DNA from: Streptomyces paradoxus
GTDB taxonomy: Bacteria; Actinomycetota; Actinomycetes; Streptomycetales; Streptomycetaceae
DNA: 64,000 nt
Direction of reading: 5' to 3'
Assembly (NCBI RefSeq): GCF_014202475.1
Contig: NZ_JACHGV010000004.1
Location: 62,001 to 126,000 of the forward strand
Within the stretch, counting starts at the first letter, position 1; every line of letters starts with the position of its first letter. The notes beneath the pieces are model-generated. The model was given only the letters and a program-made list of their open reading frames with translations, was not told where the DNA came from and did not search any database. The position numbers and the translations under genes were made by a program. This document shows, in pieces, positions 9,336 through 19,319 of the stretch.

Positions 9336-10448
9336 ATGACAGCAGCAGGGAAGCACCAGGTGAGCCGCGCGGAAACCTCACGGCGAGGCAGCAGGCCGGG
9401 TCGGGCCGGCATCAGAGACGTGGCCGCCGCAGCCGGAGTCTCCATCACGACCGTCTCCGACGCCCTCAACGGCAAGGGCCGGCTCCCGGACGCCACCCGG
9501 CGCCATGTCCGCGAGGTCGCCGACCGGCTGGGCTATCGCCCCTCGGCCGCCGCCCGGACCCTCCGTACCGGCAAGTCGGGACTCATCGGCCTGACCGTGA
9601 CCACATACGGGGATGAACCTTTCACCTTCACGGAGTTCGCGTACTTCGCGGAGATGGCGCGGGCCGCCACCTCCGCCGCGCTCGCCCGCGGCTACGCCCT
9701 CGTCATCCTGCCCGCGACCTCCCGCCACGACGTGTGGTCGAACGTCGCCCTGGACGGCACCGTCGTCATCGACCCCTCCGACCAGGACCCGGTCGTCAGC
9801 GAACTCGTCCGGCAGGGTCTGCCGGTCGTCTCCGACGGCCGCCCGGCCGGCGCGCTCCCGGTCACCGCCTGGGTCGACAACGACCACGAGGCCGCCGTCC
9901 TCGGCATCCTCGACCACCTGGCCGGCGCCGGCGCCCGCCGCATCGGCCTGCTGACCGGCACGTCGACGGACACATACACCCACCTGTCGACCACGGCGTA
10001 CCTGCGCTGGTGCGAGCGGGTGGGCCAGGATCCGGTGTACGAGGCCTACCCGGCGCACGATCCGTGCGCGGGAGCCGTGGCCGCCGACCGGCTGCTCGCC
10101 CGGCCCGACCGGCCCGACGCGGTCTACGGACTGTTCGACCCGAACGGCACCGACCTGCTCGCCGCGGCCCGCCGCTACGGCCTGCGCGTCCCGGACGACC
10201 TGCTGCTGGTCTGCTGCAGCGAATCCACCGTGTACGCCAACACCGAGCCGCCGATCACCACGCTCTCCCTGAAGCCGCGCCGCATCGGAACGGCGGTGGT
10301 GCAGCTCCTCATCGACGCCATCGAGGGAGTGGAATCCGACCGGCCGGTCGAGCAGGTGATACCGACGGAGCTGATCGTGCGCACCTCGTCCCAGCGACGC
10401 TCGCCGCGCACGACGGTCAGCCCGCCGCGATCATCCGAGCAGACGTAG
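9336..10448 (+). CDS. LacI-family transcriptional regulator
   Basis: 370 aa. Helix-turn-helix near residues 25-50 (G-I-R-D-V-A-A-A-A-G-V-S-I-T-T-V-S-D-A-L-N-G) followed by the hinge R-P-S-A-A-A-R-T-L-R. The rest is a periplasmic-binding-protein-like effector domain. The ligand cannot be predicted; the neighbours are not sugar genes. The frame is open further upstream, but the ATG at 9336 starts the usual short N-terminal extension. It has no Shine-Dalgarno and sits 9 nt after a TACTAT -10 element, so a leaderless transcript is likely. It probably regulates itself through the GAGCGCTC palindrome upstream. Confidence 0.85.
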   Translation: MTAAGKHQVSRAETSRRGSRPGRAGIRDVAAAAGVSITTVSDALNGKGRLPDATRRHVREVADRLGYRPSAAARTLRTGKSGLIGLTVTTYGDEPFTFTEFAYFAEMARAATSAALARGYALVILPATSRHDVWSNVALDGTVVIDPSDQDPVVSELVRQGLPVVSDGRPAGALPVTAWVDNDHEAAVLGILDHLAGAGARRIGLLTGTSTDTYTHLSTTAYLRWCERVGQDPVYEAYPAHDPCAGAVAADRLLARPDRPDAVYGLFDPNGTDLLAAARRYGLRVPDDLLLVCCSESTVYANTEPPITTLSLKPRRIGTAVVQLLIDAIEGVESDRPVEQVIPTELIVRTSSQRRSPRTTVSPPRSSEQT

Positions 10449-10741
10449 GCCCCGCACCCGGGTAAAGGGAAGGTCGTACTCCTGGGGAGAAACGGGGCCG
10501 GTCCCCCGGAGAGAAGGGATCGTTCTCGCGAAGAGCAGAAGAGCGAGGACGGTCACACGGTGGTCAAAGCCCGGCCCAATCGGGGCGAAAGCCGCGGCGA
10601 ACTGGACTCTTGCTCTGATTCACCACCCCTGGGTCATCACATGGCGCGATCCGCATTCCTATGATGGGCCCACGACACCCGCGGGCCGCTACGACCAGGC
10701 AGTCCGATGCGGTGCAATGCGGCGCGATGGTGGAGGGGTCG
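10449..10741. other. Intergenic region with promoter-like element
   Basis: 293 bp with no credible gene. A TATGAT hexamer near 10658 lies about 80 bp upstream of the metallophosphatase start and could be its -10 box. Purine-rich stretches between 10460 and 10540 have no recognised structure. Confidence 0.3.
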
Positions 10742-11818
10742 ATGACTCAGGGGGCCGGTCAGGGACCCGAGGTGGAGCGGACGGCGACGTTGCGCGACTT
10801 CCGGGTGCCCGCGTACGTCCACGAGACCGGTCCGTACGTCCACAGCGTCCACCCCGGTGACGTCGCCCCGCCGCCCGAGGATGCCTACCCCGAGGGGTAC
10901 ACGCCGACCGAGCGCGACCTCCCCGTCATCAACCGGGGTGACACTGTCCAGGTGACCGTGGACCCCGAGAACGCCGCCGCCCCGCAGGCCACCACCGGGC
11001 AGGGCCCGCTGTACGTCGTGGGTGACGTGCACGGCTACCTCGACCAGCTGGTGTCGGCCCTCCAGGAGAAGGGCCTGCTCGACGCCGCCGGAAACTGGTG
11101 CGCGGGCACCGCCCGGCTGTGGTTCCTCGGCGACTTCACCGACCGCGGGCCGGACGGCATCGGCGTCATCGACCTCGTGATGCGGCTGTCCGCCGAGGCC
11201 GCCGCGGCCGGCGGGTACTGCAAAGCGCTCATGGGCAACCACGAGCTGCTGCTGCTCGGCGCCAAGCGGTTCGGCGACACCCCCGTCAACTCCGGCGCGG
11301 GCACCGCCACCTTCCAGGCGGCGTGGCTCCTCAACGGCGGTCAGAAGACCGACATGGACCGCCTCCAGGACCACCACCTGCAGTGGATGTCGCGTCTGGA
11401 CGCCATCGAGGAGGTCGACGGCCACCTGCTCGTCCACTCCGACACCACCGCCTACCTCGACTACGGCCGCTCCATCGAAGAGGTCAACGACACCGTCCGC
11501 GAGACGATCACCCGCAACGACGCGGACGAGGTCTGGGACCTTTTCCGCAAGTTCACCAAGCGGTTCTCCTTCCGCGACGAGGGCGGCGCGGACGCCGTGC
11601 GCTCCCTGCTCGATACGTACGGGGGCACCCGCATCGTTCACGGGCACAGCCCGATTCCGTATCTGCTGGGCGAGGTCGGCTCCGAGGACGACGAGGACAA
11701 CCGCGACCCAGTGATCGAGGGACCGCACGTCTATGCCGACGGACTCGCCATCGCGATGGACGGTGGCGTGACCATGGCCGGAAAGCTACTGGTCCAGCAA
11801 CTGCCGCTGGATACGTGA
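10742..11818 (+). CDS. Calcineurin-like metallophosphoesterase
   Basis: 358 aa from the chosen start. The metal-binding signature is complete: G-D-V-H-G, then G-D-F-T-D-R-G, then G-N-H-E, then a late V-H-G-H-S. This is the PPP/calcineurin-like arrangement of serine/threonine and diadenosine-tetraphosphate phosphatases. An N-terminal region of about 85 residues precedes the domain and is of unknown role. There is no signal peptide. ATG at 10742 has GGAGG with 5-nt spacing; the frame is open further upstream without a ribosome site. The substrate is not known. Confidence 0.85.
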   Translation: MTQGAGQGPEVERTATLRDFRVPAYVHETGPYVHSVHPGDVAPPPEDAYPEGYTPTERDLPVINRGDTVQVTVDPENAAAPQATTGQGPLYVVGDVHGYLDQLVSALQEKGLLDAAGNWCAGTARLWFLGDFTDRGPDGIGVIDLVMRLSAEAAAAGGYCKALMGNHELLLLGAKRFGDTPVNSGAGTATFQAAWLLNGGQKTDMDRLQDHHLQWMSRLDAIEEVDGHLLVHSDTTAYLDYGRSIEEVNDTVRETITRNDADEVWDLFRKFTKRFSFRDEGGADAVRSLLDTYGGTRIVHGHSPIPYLLGEVGSEDDEDNRDPVIEGPHVYADGLAIAMDGGVTMAGKLLVQQLPLDT

Positions 11819-12007
11819 ACGTTCACCGGGCAGGCGTTCCCCTTCGGAGGACTGGGCCGGTGAGGGGTCAATTTCGGTAAACCCCCTGTCACCGCATACC
11901 GTCACCGCTCTACCATCGGCTTATCCGTAGCAGGCTCCCCTCCGTTTCTGCCCGACGGCTCGTCAGCATGCCGAGCCCCAAGCCCTACGGAGCATCGGGG
12001 GATGCAC

Positions 12008-12868
12008 ATGAACAGCGTTCCGCAGCACCTGCTGAGCGAGGACCGCCAGGAGTACGAGCGGATCCTCGATGAGGCGCTGCGCTCCGCACCACACCGTCCC
12101 GAACTGGCCGCTGTCGGTCAGCGGCTCGACCCCGAACAACTGCGCACCATGGCGCTGAACGCGACCGCGCTCATCACGGCGGCCGCGTCGACCGAGTACC
12201 AGCACTACGTCAAGGTCCGCGACGAACTGCGGCAGCCGGCGTCGGCCGGCCCATCGGCCGTGCGCGAGTCCGCTTCCGCCGAGCCGGGTACGGGCGCGTC
12301 GGGGCTCGCCGCCACCATGGGTGGGGTCGCCGAGACCGCCGGCGCGGGCGCCGTCGCCGTCGTCGCCGTCCTCGCACCCGTCCTGGCCGGAACCGCAGCG
12401 GCGATCTTCCTGCTCGTCGGCTACATCCTGCGGATGCTCGACCCGGAGCAGGGATTCGCCCGGACCATGCTCACCACGGGCTGGGTGTTCGGCGCCGTGA
12501 CCGCGGTCGCGATCCTCGTCGCCGCGGTGGGACTGCTGCTCACGGCTCTGCGGAACAAGCCCACGGCCGAAGGCGGACCGTACGGCGAACTGCAGGGCGA
12601 AGTCGCCCAGGCCAAGGAGGCCTGGCACGAGGCCCTGCTGGAACGCGGCATCCTGCCCTTCCTGCGGGAGGCCCTCGTCGACCCCGACGCGGCGGCCGCG
12701 CTGCACCACACGCCCTCGTCCACGCCGGTCAGCCGCATGCCGCACCTCGGCTACGGCCGCCCGGGGTTCACCAGCCCGGACGACGGCGACCGCGGCTCGC
12801 GCCCCAGCTTCAGCAGCCCGGACTACACCAGCCCGGACTTCGGAGGGCCGGAGCACCAGCCGGAGTAG
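12008..12868 (+). CDS. Hypothetical two-helix membrane protein
   Basis: 286 aa. The N-terminal 110 residues are soluble and charged. Two hydrophobic helices follow, about residues 110-140 (Ala/Val-rich) and 155-180. The C-terminus ends in a Ser/Pro/Asp-rich tail containing repeated S-P-D-[DY] motifs, probably disordered and cytoplasmic. I recognise it only as a conserved Streptomyces protein of unknown function. ATG at 12008 has a G-run about 6 nt upstream; a second ATG at 12002 is less well placed. It converges with the displaced thiC tail. Confidence 0.75.
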   Translation: MNSVPQHLLSEDRQEYERILDEALRSAPHRPELAAVGQRLDPEQLRTMALNATALITAAASTEYQHYVKVRDELRQPASAGPSAVRESASAEPGTGASGLAATMGGVAETAGAGAVAVVAVLAPVLAGTAAAIFLLVGYILRMLDPEQGFARTMLTTGWVFGAVTAVAILVAAVGLLLTALRNKPTAEGGPYGELQGEVAQAKEAWHEALLERGILPFLREALVDPDAAAALHHTPSSTPVSRMPHLGYGRPGFTSPDDGDRGSRPSFSSPDYTSPDFGGPEHQPE

Positions 12869-12929
12869 CACCCATCGGAAGAGCACCCGTCAGAGCCCGT
12901 CCGAGCGGGCGGATCCGAGCGGGCGGACC

Positions 12930-12964
12930 CACAGGCCGGGGGACCATCGGCCCCCGGGCCTGTG
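12930..12964. terminator. Hairpin downstream of the native thiC tail
   Basis: Imperfect GC-rich inverted repeat (ACAGGCCGGGGG ... CCCCCGGGCCTGT) between the membrane-protein gene and the displaced thiC 3' end. It was probably the original thiC terminator before the element inserted. Just upstream, TCCGAGCGGGCGGA is tandemly repeated at about 12900-12927. Confidence 0.6.
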
Positions 12965-12974
12965 CGCGGCGGGC

Positions 12975-13115
12975 TCAGTCCGCGATGGGCAGGTACACGC
13001 GGTTCCCGCTCGCCGCGAACTCCTTCGACTTCAGGGCCATGCCCTCCTCGATCTCGGTCCGTGTGCCGCCGTGTTCACGGCGGATGTCCTGCGAGATCTT
13101 CATGCTGTAGAGCAT
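12975..13115 (-). pseudogene. Displaced native 3' end of thiC
   Basis: Reads M-L-Y-S-M-K-I-S-Q-D-I-R-R-E-H-G-G-T-R and ends [18 protein letters not shown], the same C-terminus as the full-length ThiC at 17263. Homology starts exactly at S-M-K-I, at the shared 12-bp core (13096-13107). It has no upstream promoter, body or ribosome site and cannot encode an enzyme. I infer this is the host's original tail, cut off when the element integrated; the intact thiC now ends in a tail supplied by the element. Confidence 0.9.
13096..13107. other. attL: Left attachment core (attL)
   Basis: ATCTTCATGCTG, identical to 17402-17413. To its left is host thiC tail; to its right is element sequence leading straight into the recombinase gene. 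On the coding strand it spells S-M-K-I, directly after the last Fe-S ligand cysteine of ThiC. Confidence 0.8.
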
Positions 13116-13178
13116 TACTAGAACCTCCACATGCGCTACGGTCGTTCCAGCAGCCCAGACATGACCGAGGGGGAACAC

Positions 13179-14750
13179 GTGGGCAAGCGCGAGGAGTTGG
13201 TCAGCAAGCTGCGAGGTACGCCCGAGGGGCTGCCGTCCGTCGAGGAAGTGCGCGCCATGCTGGCTTCCGACCCGGAGCTGAAGTGCGTCGTCTGCTACGC
13301 ACGGATCTCGTTCGACGGCCGGGTGAAGGACGCCCACGGCGTCGAGGACCAGCACCGGGACATGACCGAGACCGCCCGCAGGTTCGGATGGCTCGTCGTC
13401 TACCGCTACACGGACAACGACAGGAGCGCGAGCAAGGAGAACATCGTTCGCGATGACTTCGAGCAGTTGCTCGCCGATCTTGCTGCCGGGACGACGCCTG
13501 ACGGGTACCCGATCCACGGCGTCATGGCAGTCAACGACGACCGGCTGTACCGGCGCCCGAGTGACTGGGAGCGGTACCTGAAGGCGTTCACCACGCAAGA
13601 AGGACGCGTCTACCACGACTCGAACGGCATCCAGGACCTCTACGCCGAAGGCTTCGAGATCAAGGGGCTTCTGGGAGTCGCCATGTCTCTCAGCGAAACG
13701 AGGAAGAAGGAGCGTCGGAGCAGGAACAGCCACCGCAGCCGGGCGATCCGTGGGCAGTCGGTGGCAGCATGGCGCCCCTTCGGATGGGAGGACGACAAGG
13801 TCTCGTTGCGCCTGGACGAGGCAGAAGCCATCCGTCAGGCGGTGAAGGACGTGATCGCAGGTGCCTCCATTTCCGAGATCACGCGCCGGTGGAAGGAGGC
13901 CGGGTTCATCACGAGTCGCGGGAACGCCTTCCAGTACCAGACCGTCAAGCAGGTCCTGGTGAACGCGCGGCTGTGCGGATATCGCGAGATCAAGGGCGAG
14001 CTCGTACGTGACGGCGACGATCAGCCCATCGTGGGCGAGTGGGAGCCGATCATCACTCCGAAGGAGTGGTTCGCGGTCACGGCCAAGATCAGGGAGCGTG
14101 GCCGCGGAACCGGGATGCCGCGCGGTGGCCTGGTCCACAAGTACCTGCTGACCGGCATCCTGCGATGTGGCCACGTGCTGGAGGACGGCACGGTCTGCAA
14201 CAACAAGATGATCGGAATCAAGGCGAACGACTGGCTCAAGTACCGGCACGCCTACATGTGCAAGAAGACCGTGGACGGCGGCTGCAACAAGACCTACAAG
14301 CGGGGCGACAAGACGGACATGGCCATCGAGGAACTTGTCATCGCCAAGCTGGAGCGCGATGCGGCGAGCAAGGCCCAGGACGTTCCGGACTGGGACAAGG
14401 CCGATGCCCTGGAGCGAGCCGTCAGGAGCCGCAACGAGCTGGAGCGGCGTTGGCACGACGACGAGGACACGGACATCGACGATGAGACGTTCTTCCGTAA
14501 TCTCCCGGTCCTCGAACGGCGGATCAAGGAGCTTCGTGCGGATCAGCGGGCGCACGAAGCTCTGAAGGCGGAGGCCGAGGAGGCCAAGGAAGACGTCAGG
14601 AACTCGTGGGGGTCGAAGACGCTCACGCAGAAGCGCGAGGCGATCAAGAAGGTTCTGAGCGCCGTGATCGCAGTGCCGGGTGGCAAGGGCAACAAAACAT
14701 TCGACCCTGAGCTACTCAAGCCTGTGTGGCGGGACTTCCGAATGAGCTGA
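13179..14750 (+). CDS. int: Large serine recombinase (integrase)
   Basis: 523 aa from the chosen start. The N-terminal resolvase domain begins at V-V-C-Y-A-R-I-S-F-D, where the Ser is the expected nucleophile, followed by the D-N-D-R-S-A-S-K region. A recombinase domain follows (R-G-Q-S-V-A-A-W-R-P-F-G ... Y-Q-T-V-K-Q-V-L-V-N-A-R-L-C-G). Next is a zinc-ribbon-like segment with cysteines in L-R-C-G-H ... V-C-N-N-K and Y-M-C-K-K ... G-C-N-K-T, then a charged coiled coil. This is the phiC31-integrase architecture, which performs directional attP x attB recombination. The frame is open from 13131 and an ATG exists at 13161, but GTG at 13179 has GAGGGGG 5 nt upstream. It is the first gene inside the left attachment core. 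Confidence 0.92.
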   Translation: MGKREELVSKLRGTPEGLPSVEEVRAMLASDPELKCVVCYARISFDGRVKDAHGVEDQHRDMTETARRFGWLVVYRYTDNDRSASKENIVRDDFEQLLADLAAGTTPDGYPIHGVMAVNDDRLYRRPSDWERYLKAFTTQEGRVYHDSNGIQDLYAEGFEIKGLLGVAMSLSETRKKERRSRNSHRSRAIRGQSVAAWRPFGWEDDKVSLRLDEAEAIRQAVKDVIAGASISEITRRWKEAGFITSRGNAFQYQTVKQVLVNARLCGYREIKGELVRDGDDQPIVGEWEPIITPKEWFAVTAKIRERGRGTGMPRGGLVHKYLLTGILRCGHVLEDGTVCNNKMIGIKANDWLKYRHAYMCKKTVDGGCNKTYKRGDKTDMAIEELVIAKLERDAASKAQDVPDWDKADALERAVRSRNELERRWHDDEDTDIDDETFFRNLPVLERRIKELRADQRAHEALKAEAEEAKEDVRNSWGSKTLTQKREAIKKVLSAVIAVPGGKGNKTFDPELLKPVWRDFRMS

Positions 14751-14793
14751 AGTCCGAGGATCTCCCCCACGCTCCGCAGCTGGTCATCGGAGA

Positions 14794-15030
14794 GTGGGTA
14801 AGAGTCGCGCCACTTCCAGCAAGAGCCAGCTCCTGAACGGAGAGTTGGAAGCCGCCGTCACCACAGCCAGCCTTGCCGTGGACGGCGGCGACTCCCTCCA
14901 GTCCTCCCGCTTCCAGCGCTATGTAACCGACTTTCGGGCGGAGGTCAGTGCGTACGCGGCCAACCCCGCCGTCGTGGCCTTCAACGAGCAGGTGAACGAA
15001 GCGCTCGCCCGTCTGGACGAGGACGAGTAG
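14794..15030 (+). CDS. Small hypothetical protein of the island
   Basis: 78 aa, GTG start at 14794 just after a GGAGA run, acidic with an alpha-helical look (A-V-T-T-A-S-L-A-V ... N-E-Q-V-N-E-A-L-A-R-L). It starts 43 bp after the integrase stop on the same strand and could be co-transcribed. I do not recognise a family. A directionality factor would be a reasonable kind of partner for a serine integrase, but nothing in the sequence proves that. Confidence 0.55.
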   Translation: MGKSRATSSKSQLLNGELEAAVTTASLAVDGGDSLQSSRFQRYVTDFRAEVSAYAANPAVVAFNEQVNEALARLDEDE

Positions 15031-15033
15031 CAG

Positions 15034-15510
15034 CTAACAAGGACGCCAGTCGCGCGGTGCATCATCGTTCCGCAAGGCAGCAATGAGCCGGCGGTACTCG
15101 GCCGCCGTCCCTTCGTCCTCCTGCACGTTCTGCATCAGCCACGTGGTCATGCCGAACTCTTGGAGCCGCCGGAGCGTGTCGTAGCCGTGCCAGTCGTGCA
15201 GGTCCCGCCCGTACGCCCGCACGAAGTCGGCGTATTGCTCGTCGGTCTGCCACCCCAGGCTGTGGTGCTCCACCGACATGACCATCAGGTCCCACTCAGG
15301 GTGATCGAAGCAGAATGCCTCGAAGTCGATCAGGATGACTTCCTCTCGGTCGTTCACCATGAGGTTCTGGACGTGAGCGTCACCGTGAGCCGGCCCCTTG
15401 GGCGTCTCGAACCGCAAGTCCTCGAACTGGTCGCGCAGCTCACCCCACCGCTTGCGGAGGAAGACCCTGTCATCTTCCGGGATCGCTGCCTGGGTGATCT
15501 GTCGTCCAAC
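15034..15510 (-). pseudogene. C-terminal half of an aminoglycoside-phosphotransferase-fold kinase
   Basis: Reads V-G-R-Q-I-T-Q-A-A-I-P-E-D-D-R and continues through G-P-A-H-G-D-A-H-V-Q-N-L-M (the catalytic HxDxxxxN loop) and I-L-I-D-F-E-A-F (the metal-binding Asp), ending D-W-R-P-C. It lacks the N-terminal nucleotide-binding lobe. That lobe is encoded on the opposite strand at 15570-15920. The frame is open to 15525, but homology stops at 15510. Rejoined, the two halves give one gene of about 275 codons. Confidence 0.85.
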
Positions 15511-15920
15511 CCGGCCGCCCGACATGCCGCCCTCATGACCTGCACGGCCCTAGTCGATGTGAACCCCTCTTGCGACCGAGCAGGGCAGAGCTGATCCGTC
15601 TGGGAGAGAACGCGCTCTTCCGCCTGGAAGCAGAGCCAGTGATCGTACGAGTGGCGCGGGGCGAGCCGTGGCTGCCCAAGGCTCGCGTCGAGGTGGCCGT
15701 ATCAGAGTGGTTGGCCGAGGAGGGGTTCCCTGCTGCGCGCCTGGCCGACGGGCTGGAGCAGCCGTTCCTGATCGATGGCCACCCGGTGACCTTCTGGCGG
15801 CTCATCGTCGAGGGCAGCCGTAAGGCCACGTATGGGGAACTCGGCGGCATCCTGCGGGACTTGCACTCCATGACGTTGCCCGTTGGCTTGGAGCTGCCCT
15901 CGTTCAACCCCGTCGACAAG
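15511..15920. other. 410-bp inverted segment splitting the kinase gene
   Basis: If this segment is turned round, the codons G-T-C-G-A-C-A-A-G (V-D-K) ending at 15920 join in frame to GTTGGACGACAG (V-G-R-Q) on the minus strand at 15510. The junction F-N-P-V-D-K-V-G-R-Q-I-T is what related kinases show. No clear inverted repeat is visible at the two boundaries. It could be a one-off inversion, a switchable one, or an assembly error. Confidence 0.75.
15570..15920 (+). pseudogene. N-terminal half of the same kinase, inverted
   Basis: From TTG at 15570: R-P-S-R-A-E-L-I-R-L-G-E-N-A-L-F-R-L, then V-I-V-R-V-A-R-G-E (lysine-equivalent region of the small lobe), W-R-L-I-V-E-G (hinge), L-R-D-L-H-S-M and E-L-P-S-F-N-P-V-D-K. 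After 15920 the frame runs on to 15998 with non-homologous residues. It has no catalytic loop and cannot act alone. There is no Shine-Dalgarno before the TTG. Confidence 0.8.
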
Positions 15921-15998
15921 CAGGAACTGCGGTCAAGCGCCATGCCCGTACCAGCTCCCCTAGTCGCGTGCGATCAACCAGTGCACGCCTATGGGTGA

Positions 15999-16376
15999 CC
16001 AACCCGACGTGCGCCAGACACGACCATGACCGTACCGAAGGCGCAGTTACTTGTGCGATAGGTGATGGCGTGCAACGTCCTGGATCTACGGCCCCCGCCG
16101 CCTGAGAGGGGAACCCCGAGACGACATGTGCGGCGCCTTTCTCTAACTGAACTACTGCACACCCCGCCTCCAGGAGGCCAGCGCGAGAATCCTTGGCAAC
16201 GCTTCTCATCACTGCAATGCATTTGCGCCAATGGCTGAATTCCCTTTACGAGACAGGAGAACCTCAAATGATCCTCAACTTTCGAGTATGTCGATTGACG
16301 TGCTCTTCATTCACCTCATAGCTTGAGCATGTCAACGCAAAACCAGGGAAGCGAATCCTAAAGAGCGGAGATCCGA
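15999..16376. other. AT-richer intergenic region of the island
   Basis: 378 bp with no credible gene. Base composition between about 16200 and 16370 is clearly richer in A and T than the rest of the window. It probably carries the promoter of the secreted-protein pair and, before the inversion, the promoter of the kinase. Confidence 0.5.
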
Positions 16377-16697
16377 GTGCGCACAGCAGCGAGAATTATG
16401 CTTGCAGGATCCGCAATGTTCGGCCTTATGCTCTCGGCGCCCGCCACGGCGTCAGCAGCCGCCCAGGCGCATCCGTCGGGATGCACGTTCGAGGTCGTTG
16501 ACTCGAAGATGACTGTGGCACGGTGCAGCAAGTCGAATGGCGGCCACTACCGCGCCCAAGCGATGTGCAAGGACACAGACACTGGCGCCATCAAGTTCTT
16601 CGACGGCGACTGGCGGAATAATGGCTCACACTCCAGGGCCTATTGCCAGGGCTCGACTAGAACTGTGTCCGCTGGCATCACGACCAAGGCATCCTGA
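16377..16697 (+). CDS. Small secreted Cys-containing protein (paralogue 1)
   Basis: 106 aa, GTG start. A signal peptide covers about residues 1-28 (A-R-I-M-L-A-G-S-A-M-F-G-L-M-L-S-A-P-A-T-A-S-A). The mature part is about 78 residues with four cysteines in a pattern shared with the next gene: H-P-S-G-C-T-F, A-R-C-S-K-S-N-G-G-H-Y-R-A, C-K-D and Y-C-Q, ending S-A-G-I-T-T-K-A-S. Two disulfides are likely after export. Function unknown; related small secreted proteins are common in Streptomyces. Confidence 0.75.
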   Translation: MRTAARIMLAGSAMFGLMLSAPATASAAAQAHPSGCTFEVVDSKMTVARCSKSNGGHYRAQAMCKDTDTGAIKFFDGDWRNNGSHSRAYCQGSTRTVSAGITTKAS

Positions 16698-16765
16698 ATT
16701 CCGGGGCTCCAGCCCCATGGAAACAGCACACCTCTAATCACTGCGCAGCGGAGGGATCTACGTTG

Positions 16766-17092
16766 ATGAAGAAATGGTCAATTATCGCCGCAGGTGGCGC
16801 AGTAGCCGCCTTCACGCTCGGCTTTCAAGGGACGGCCTCTTCAGCGCCCACGGGACCACAGGGTCACCCGACCGGCTGCACCTTCCAGAGCAACTTCAAC
16901 AACGGTGCGATGGCCAAATGCGAGAACAGTAACGGCGGCCACTACAAGGCCGCCGTCGACTGCACACGCTGGGACGGGGGCGGCGTTGTCACCATCGAGG
17001 CTCCCAGGTGGCGCACCAGCGGCTGGTCGCAGGTCTACTGCCCGGCACAGACGACGTTCCGCTCTGCGGGGATCACCACCAAGTCCACCTAA
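16766..17092 (+). CDS. Small secreted Cys-containing protein (paralogue 2)
   Basis: 108 aa from the ATG at 16766 (a TTG at 16763 is also possible; GGAGGG lies just upstream). Signal peptide about residues 1-27. The mature part repeats the pattern of the preceding gene: H-P-T-G-C-T-F, A-K-C-E-N-S-N-G-G-H-Y-K-A, D-C-T, W-R-T-S-G-W-S-Q-V-Y-C and S-A-G-I-T-T-K-S-T. It lies 68 bp downstream of its paralogue, a tandem duplication that has diverged. It converges with thiC. Confidence 0.75.
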   Translation: MKKWSIIAAGGAVAAFTLGFQGTASSAPTGPQGHPTGCTFQSNFNNGAMAKCENSNGGHYKAAVDCTRWDGGGVVTIEAPRWRTSGWSQVYCPAQTTFRSAGITTKST

Positions 17093-17224
17093 GGGCGACT
17101 GCCTGGGGCGCGTGGGCCGACTTCCCTGCAGATGCCTTCCCAGGACAACCACCTGCACCAGCTAGCCGGGGCAGAACTGGAAGCTGGTCAACAAGATCAA
17201 GTGCAAGCCCAAGGGGAAGTGCGT

Positions 17225-17258
17225 GCAGCGGGGCAGATCCTTGGATCTGCCCCGCTGC
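17225..17258. terminator. Strong hairpin between the island cargo and thiC
   Basis: A 16-bp perfect stem (core GCGGGGCAGATCC / GGATCTGCCCCGC) with a 2-nt centre, 5 bp past the thiC stop. It can terminate thiC and the convergent secreted-protein genes. Being inside the element, it replaces the native thiC terminator left near 12930. Confidence 0.8.
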
Positions 17259-17262
17259 CCTG

Positions 17263-19238
<1,976 letters not shown>

Positions 19239-19319
19239 TGTGCAAAAGGTGCCTCCACGCTAGCGGCAATTCTGGCGCGGTGAACAGAGGGCCCCCCTCG
19301 TTCTTGCGATGATCGGTCG

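Noticed and set aside
15160..15594. 144-codon plus-strand frame over the kinase C-half
   Set aside because: Antisense to the catalytic loop; no independent homology.
15511..15920. Invertase-type inverted repeats at the kinase inversion ends
   Set aside because: Comparing both boundaries by eye gave no repeat longer than about 5 bp, so site-specific switching is not supported directly.
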